From the NCBI GenBank assembly GCA_037481715.1, contig JBBFLD010000005.1, positions 203,254 to 267,253 on the forward strand: a stretch of 64,000 bases of DNA. Reading direction: 5' to 3'. The notes under the pieces were generated by a model. That model saw nothing but the letters and a program-made list of their open reading frames with translations. It was not told where the DNA came from and searched no databases. Numbering within the stretch: position 1 is the stretch's first letter; every line of letters begins with the position of its first letter. The position numbers were made by a program, and so were the translations under genes. Source of the stretch: Rosettibacter sp037481715 (lineage in GTDB: Bacteria > Bacteroidota > Ignavibacteria > Ignavibacteriales > Melioribacteraceae). Below, one piece after another: positions 61,321 through 64,000 of the stretch.

Positions 61321-61342
61321 GTTATCTGCCATTGCGGGCAAT
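61321..61342. repeat. Left copy of inverted repeat flanking the small membrane protein gene
   Basis: GTTATCTGC followed by C and ATTGCGGGCAAT. It is the mirror of the copy at 61675-61697, with one substitution and one inserted base between the two blocks. It lies just downstream of the small membrane protein gene, and the adjacent T-run could make it a terminator. Confidence 0.6.
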
Positions 61343-61349
61343 TTTTTAA

Positions 61350-61637
61350 TTATTCTTTTTTAGAACAACTTTTTACAACATCTACAATCAGAATTAGAAT
61401 TGCAAGAGAACCCAATATAGCTGGAATAATGTATACTTCTTTGTATGCAAGTCCTTCGAACCACTTGCCAAAAACTGGGGTTCCAAGCCATCCGCCAATC
61501 CATGCAATAATTACTTTGGATAAATAAGAAGTGAAACCTGGAATGATGTAGTATTTAAAACCAAAATGTAATACTGCTGCAACAATAGCAGCGATAATCA
61601 ATAATATCAAAAAGCTTACAAAGTCCATTCCGAACAT
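61350..61637 (-). CDS. Small polytopic membrane protein bracketed by inverted repeats
   Basis: A 95-aa protein with three hydrophobic segments (about 6-27: VSFLILLIIAAIVAAVLHFG, 36-52: TSYLSKVIIAWIGGWLG, and 68-88: IIPAILGSLAILILIVDVV). The middle GWLG and the glycine-rich pattern resemble GlsB/YeaQ/YmgE-type (transglycosylase-associated) small membrane proteins (VIIAWIGGWLG). That family is the best guess, not a certain assignment. The ends KSCSKKE and start MFGMDF are unremarkable. A GGAGG is at 61646-61650 before the ATG. Inverted repeats lie on both sides. Confidence 0.65.
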   Translation of the reverse strand: MFGMDFVSFLILLIIAAIVAAVLHFGFKYYIIPGFTSYLSKVIIAWIGGWLGTPVFGKWFEGLAYKEVYIIPAILGSLAILILIVDVVKSCSKKE

Positions 61638-61674
61638 TTTTTGTCACCTCCTTTTATTGCATGCATTAAAAATT

Positions 61675-61697
61675 ATTGCCCGCAATAAGCAGATAAC
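61675..61697. repeat. Right copy of inverted repeat flanking the small membrane protein gene
   Basis: ATTGCCCGCAAT, then AA, then GCAGATAAC; the reverse complement of the copy at 61321-61342 but for one substitution and one extra base. It lies upstream of the small membrane protein gene, where an operator would be expected. Confidence 0.6.
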
Positions 61698-61866
61698 TTT
61701 TTGAATGACTTAATTCCTGTTCCCCCGCAGATAAATTATTATTCAATGTTAATCATAAAAAATCAAAAATTTATTGTCAATACAGATATAATTAAAAAAA
61801 TTATTTTCTATGATAATGAAGAAAATTATTTTAACATCATCAAAAAATTTATGATGGAGAATTATA

Positions 61867-63045
61867 ATGAAAAGGTTAACGGAATTTCAGAAGTTGATAG
61901 TCATTATCATTTTAATCCCATTTGTATTTTATGCACAGGGGAAGAAAAAGAATGATAAAAAAGAGCAGTATGAATTTACAATGATATATCAAGTGAAAAC
62001 CACTCCTGTAAAAAATCAAGCAAAAACAGGAACATGCTGGTCTTTTGCAACAACTTCTTTCATTGAAACTGAGTTAATTAGAATGGGAAAAGGAGAACAT
62101 ATTTTATCTCCAATGTGGAATGTTAGATTTACATATCCAGAAAAAGCACAAAATTATATTCGCTACAATGGATTGACAAATTTTGGAATGGGAGGACAAG
62201 CACATGATGTAATGAATGTAATTAGAAAATATGGATTTGTACCTGAAGAAGTTTATAAAGGTATGAACATAAACGAAGAAGAACATAATCATGGCGAGAT
62301 GGATGCGGTTCTAAAAGCAATTGTTGATGCAGTTTCAAAAAAGAAAGGAGGAAAAATTACTCCAGTTTGGCAAAAAGTTATTGAATCAACTTTGGATATT
62401 TATTTGGGAGTTCCGCCAAAAGAATTTAATTATAAAGGTAAAACTTATACACCCAGAAGTTTTGCAGATTCACTTGGCTTTAATCCAGATGATTATATTG
62501 AATTGACTTCTTTTACACATCATCCCTTTTACACAAAATTTGATTTAGAAATTCCAGATAACTGGAGTAAAGATTTATACTATAATGTTCCAATTGATGA
62601 TTTAATGAGAATTATGGATTATGCATTGGAACATGGCTATTCGGTTGCTTGGGATGGAGATGTAAGCGAAAAAACATTTGACAAGAAAAAATGTATTGCA
62701 ACAATTCCTGCTGATTCAACCGAAGAATCAGATGAAGAAAAAAGTGAAAGCAGCGACGACAAAGATGTAAAACCCGTTAAAGAAAAAACTATTACACAGG
62801 AGATGCGTCAGGAAACTTTTGATAATCAAACAACAACAGATGACCATTTAATGCATATTGTTGGTTTGGCAAAAGACCAAAACGGCACTAAATTTTATTA
62901 CACAAAAAATTCATGGGGCACAAAAAACAAGAAGTATAATGGTTACTGGTATATGTCTGAATCTTATGCAAGATTAAAAGTAATTGCAATTATGGTTCAT
63001 AAAGATGCTGTGCCGCAGGATATTAAAAATAAACTTGGATTATAA
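61867..63045 (+). CDS. Exported papain-like cysteine aminopeptidase (C1B, PepC/bleomycin hydrolase type)
   Basis: A 392-aa exported peptidase with a signal peptide (LIVIIILIPFVFYAQ). The catalytic Cys is C57 (QAKTGTCWSFATTS), the His is H330 (DDHLMHIVGLAK) and the Asn is N348 (YTKNSWGTKN). The helical insert between about 75 and 250 is typical of the C1B family. Unlike the usual cytosolic PepC, it has an export signal and an acidic low-complexity insert at about 284-307 (STEESDEEKSESSDDKD). The C-terminus lacks the family's self-blocking tail motif as far as I can see. It may be a secreted peptidase for amino acid supply. GGAGAATTATAATG gives the start. Confidence 0.88.
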   Translation: MKRLTEFQKLIVIIILIPFVFYAQGKKKNDKKEQYEFTMIYQVKTTPVKNQAKTGTCWSFATTSFIETELIRMGKGEHILSPMWNVRFTYPEKAQNYIRYNGLTNFGMGGQAHDVMNVIRKYGFVPEEVYKGMNINEEEHNHGEMDAVLKAIVDAVSKKKGGKITPVWQKVIESTLDIYLGVPPKEFNYKGKTYTPRSFADSLGFNPDDYIELTSFTHHPFYTKFDLEIPDNWSKDLYYNVPIDDLMRIMDYALEHGYSVAWDGDVSEKTFDKKKCIATIPADSTEESDEEKSESSDDKDVKPVKEKTITQEMRQETFDNQTTTDDHLMHIVGLAKDQNGTKFYYTKNSWGTKNKKYNGYWYMSESYARLKVIAIMVHKDAVPQDIKNKLGL

Positions 63046-63055
63046 ATTTCATAAG

Positions 63056-63079
63056 GAGACCTGTTTAACATCAGGTCTC
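63056..63079 (+). terminator. Hairpin after the C1B peptidase gene
   Basis: GAGACCTG and CAGGTCTC form an 8-bp stem with loop TTTAACAT, 10 bp after the stop, followed by TAATTTCTTCTT. Probably a Rho-independent terminator. Confidence 0.75.
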
Positions 63080-63273
63080 TAATTTCTTCTTATCTCTTTG
63101 AAACTCAAATCAGGATTTCACTTCTGTTCTAAATTGTCACAATTCAATCTGACATTAATTTTTTATACTTCTTAAACTGCATCATTATTTGAAAATCCTC
63201 TCAATTTGAAACACACATTTAATTTTTTTATCGAAAATCTTTTGTTTTTAAGCTAAAATCAAACTTTTTATTC

Positions 63274-63289
63274 TGGCACTACTATTGAA
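63274..63289 (+). promoter_or_regulatory. Sigma-54-like promoter ahead of the thioester-domain protein
   Basis: TGGCAC, 5 bp, then TTGAA. The -24 element and spacing match sigma-54, but the -12 element is TTGAA instead of TTGC[AT], and the C at the -12 GC is lost. A sigma-54 promoter is therefore possible but weak. Confidence 0.3.
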
Positions 63290-63332
63290 CTTAAGAGTCA
63301 GGTATTAAAATCAATATTTTAAGGAGGAAAAA

Positions 63333-64000
63333 GTGATTAATCAGCCGAAACCATTATTAAGAGTTTTGATTTTACTGTCTCTTATGTTTGGATTAATCTC
63401 ATATTCTTTTGCTCAAAGCAAAGGGATAAAACAGGTGAGTAATTATACCAGCATTGCTCAAGTTACAGGAACTGCTGAGGGGGTGTCAGTTTCTTATATA
63501 AATCCCTACACGAATCAAAGCGCAAGTAATTATGCCGGAACATTTAAGGGGACTTTGAATTCTCAATCTGTTAAATTTTATTGTATTGATTTACAGCATA
63601 GTCTGGTTTATAATCAAGATTACTGGGATGAAGATTTTACACCTTCGGAGATTACTTATATTCTCAATAATTATTATCCTTATAAGAATAATTATTCAGG
63701 ACAATTATCTGATATTAACAAAGAAGCTGCTGCAATTCAAATGGCAATCTGGCATTTTAGTGATGGAGTTAATCCAAATACAATTACAAATAATAACACT
63801 GTTAAATCAAGAACGCTTGCCATAATTGCAGATGCAAATGCAAATCATAATAATCAGGCACCATTACAAACTTTATTGATAATTCCATCAAGTCAATCGT
63901 TGATTCAGAATACACCTGCTGCTTTCGATGTTTATGCTTATGATACAAATGGAAATCCAGTTGAAGGAGTTAGCCTTCAAATATCAACCAATCTTGGAAC
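63333..64000 (+). CDS. Surface protein with putative Cys-Gln thioester domain (partial, runs off window end)
   Basis: I translated this frame by hand: 222 complete codons are visible. GTG start with AAGGAGG 5 bp upstream. Residues 1-27 are a signal peptide (LLRVLILLSLMFGLISYSFA). About 45-165 looks like a thioester domain (TED): C84 in KFYCIDLQ and Q136 in EAAAIQMAIWHFSD sit at the positions of the Cys and Gln that form an internal thioester in Gram-positive adhesins, with the intermediate YILNNYYPYKNN also fitting. After about 175 an Ig-like domain begins (LLIIPSSQSLIQNTPAAFDV, VYAYDTNGNPVEGVSLQIST). It is probably a secreted adhesin that can bind host or substrate covalently. The C-terminus, perhaps a T9SS signal, is not seen. 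Confidence 0.68.
   Translation, partial: MINQPKPLLRVLILLSLMFGLISYSFAQSKGIKQVSNYTSIAQVTGTAEGVSVSYINPYTNQSASNYAGTFKGTLNSQSVKFYCIDLQHSLVYNQDYWDEDFTPSEITYILNNYYPYKNNYSGQLSDINKEAAAIQMAIWHFSDGVNPNTITNNNTVKSRTLAIIADANANHNNQAPLQTLLIIPSSQSLIQNTPAAFDVYAYDTNGNPVEGVSLQISTNLG

Noticed and set aside
61313..61703. Target site duplication around the inverted repeats
   Set aside because: TTTTTG occurs near both ends but is offset by two bases on the left and lies in low-complexity T-rich sequence.
61701..61955. 84-aa open frame before the C1B peptidase gene
   Set aside because: Overlaps the start and signal peptide of the peptidase in another frame, has no ribosome site, and starts close to the inverted repeat. 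I see no family.
63586..63825. 79-aa open frame at the window end
   Set aside because: Out of frame with the signal-peptide-bearing frame from 63333 that has a strong ribosome site.
1..64000. tRNA, rRNA, CRISPR array, prophage or insertion sequence
   Set aside because: No cloverleaf, rRNA, repeat-spacer, integrase or transposase pattern was seen while reading the gaps and frames; short or divergent ones could be missed.

Overview
The window is an AT-rich bacterial chromosome segment that spans the probable replication origin. It suggests a member of the FCB group close to Ignavibacteria (Ignavibacteriota/Bacteroidota). The reasons are a type IX secretion (T9SS) sorting domain with the YPNPFN motif on a subtilisin-like protease, many lipoproteins and Sec-exported peptidases, DUF1684, DUF502 and DUF389 genes, and a dnaA-dnaN-recF-dciA-gyrB-gyrA cluster. 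Several genes have strong Shine-Dalgarno sites, and one promoter has TTGACA and TATCAT 17 bp apart, which fits a basal lineage better than classical Bacteroidetes. The assignment is inference, not a database result.

Layout. 1-19037 is entirely on the minus strand: a partial ABC exporter, serS, leuS, a T9SS-sorted S8 protease, an M1 metallopeptidase, gyrA, an MgtE-like transporter, gyrB, dciA, recF, dnaN and dnaA. The gaps on both sides of dnaA (17329-17645 and 19038-19432) hold DnaA-box-like sequences, a TGTTGATA tandem and several inverted repeats; they are the best candidate for oriC. From 19433 the strands are mixed: asparaginase plus a small HExxH membrane protein, an Na+/H+ antiporter-like protein, a PP2C phosphatase with a ClC channel, a DMT transporter, an M24 peptidase, CBS/DUF2721/aat, and class II aldolase.

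30875-38429 (minus) is a six-gene run: NfeD protease, slipin, a radical SAM protein with a twin-arginine signal, a Memo-AMMECR1 fusion lipoprotein, a membrane spermidine-synthase-like protein and a cytochrome c. It looks like an exported form of the uncharacterised AMMECR1/Memo/radical SAM system and is the most interesting gene set here. 38701-47706 holds proline catabolism (pruA), truA, two histidine kinases with a LytTR regulator, a DUF1684 lipoprotein, an SPFH/hypothetical/ribbon-helix-helix operon and a small outer-membrane protein. 47714-53122 is a TetR-TolC-HlyD-permease-permease export operon without an ATPase gene, with palindromic candidate operators. 53191-60717 is mostly membrane and housekeeping accessory genes ending in an exported isoaspartyl peptidase. 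60976-64000 has a SpoVG-like gene, a small membrane protein gene bracketed by inverted repeats, an exported C1-type peptidase and, cut by the window edge, a surface protein with a putative Cys-Gln thioester domain.

No tRNA, rRNA, CRISPR array or insertion sequence was recognised. All motif and coordinate calls were made by reading; no searches or structure predictions were run.
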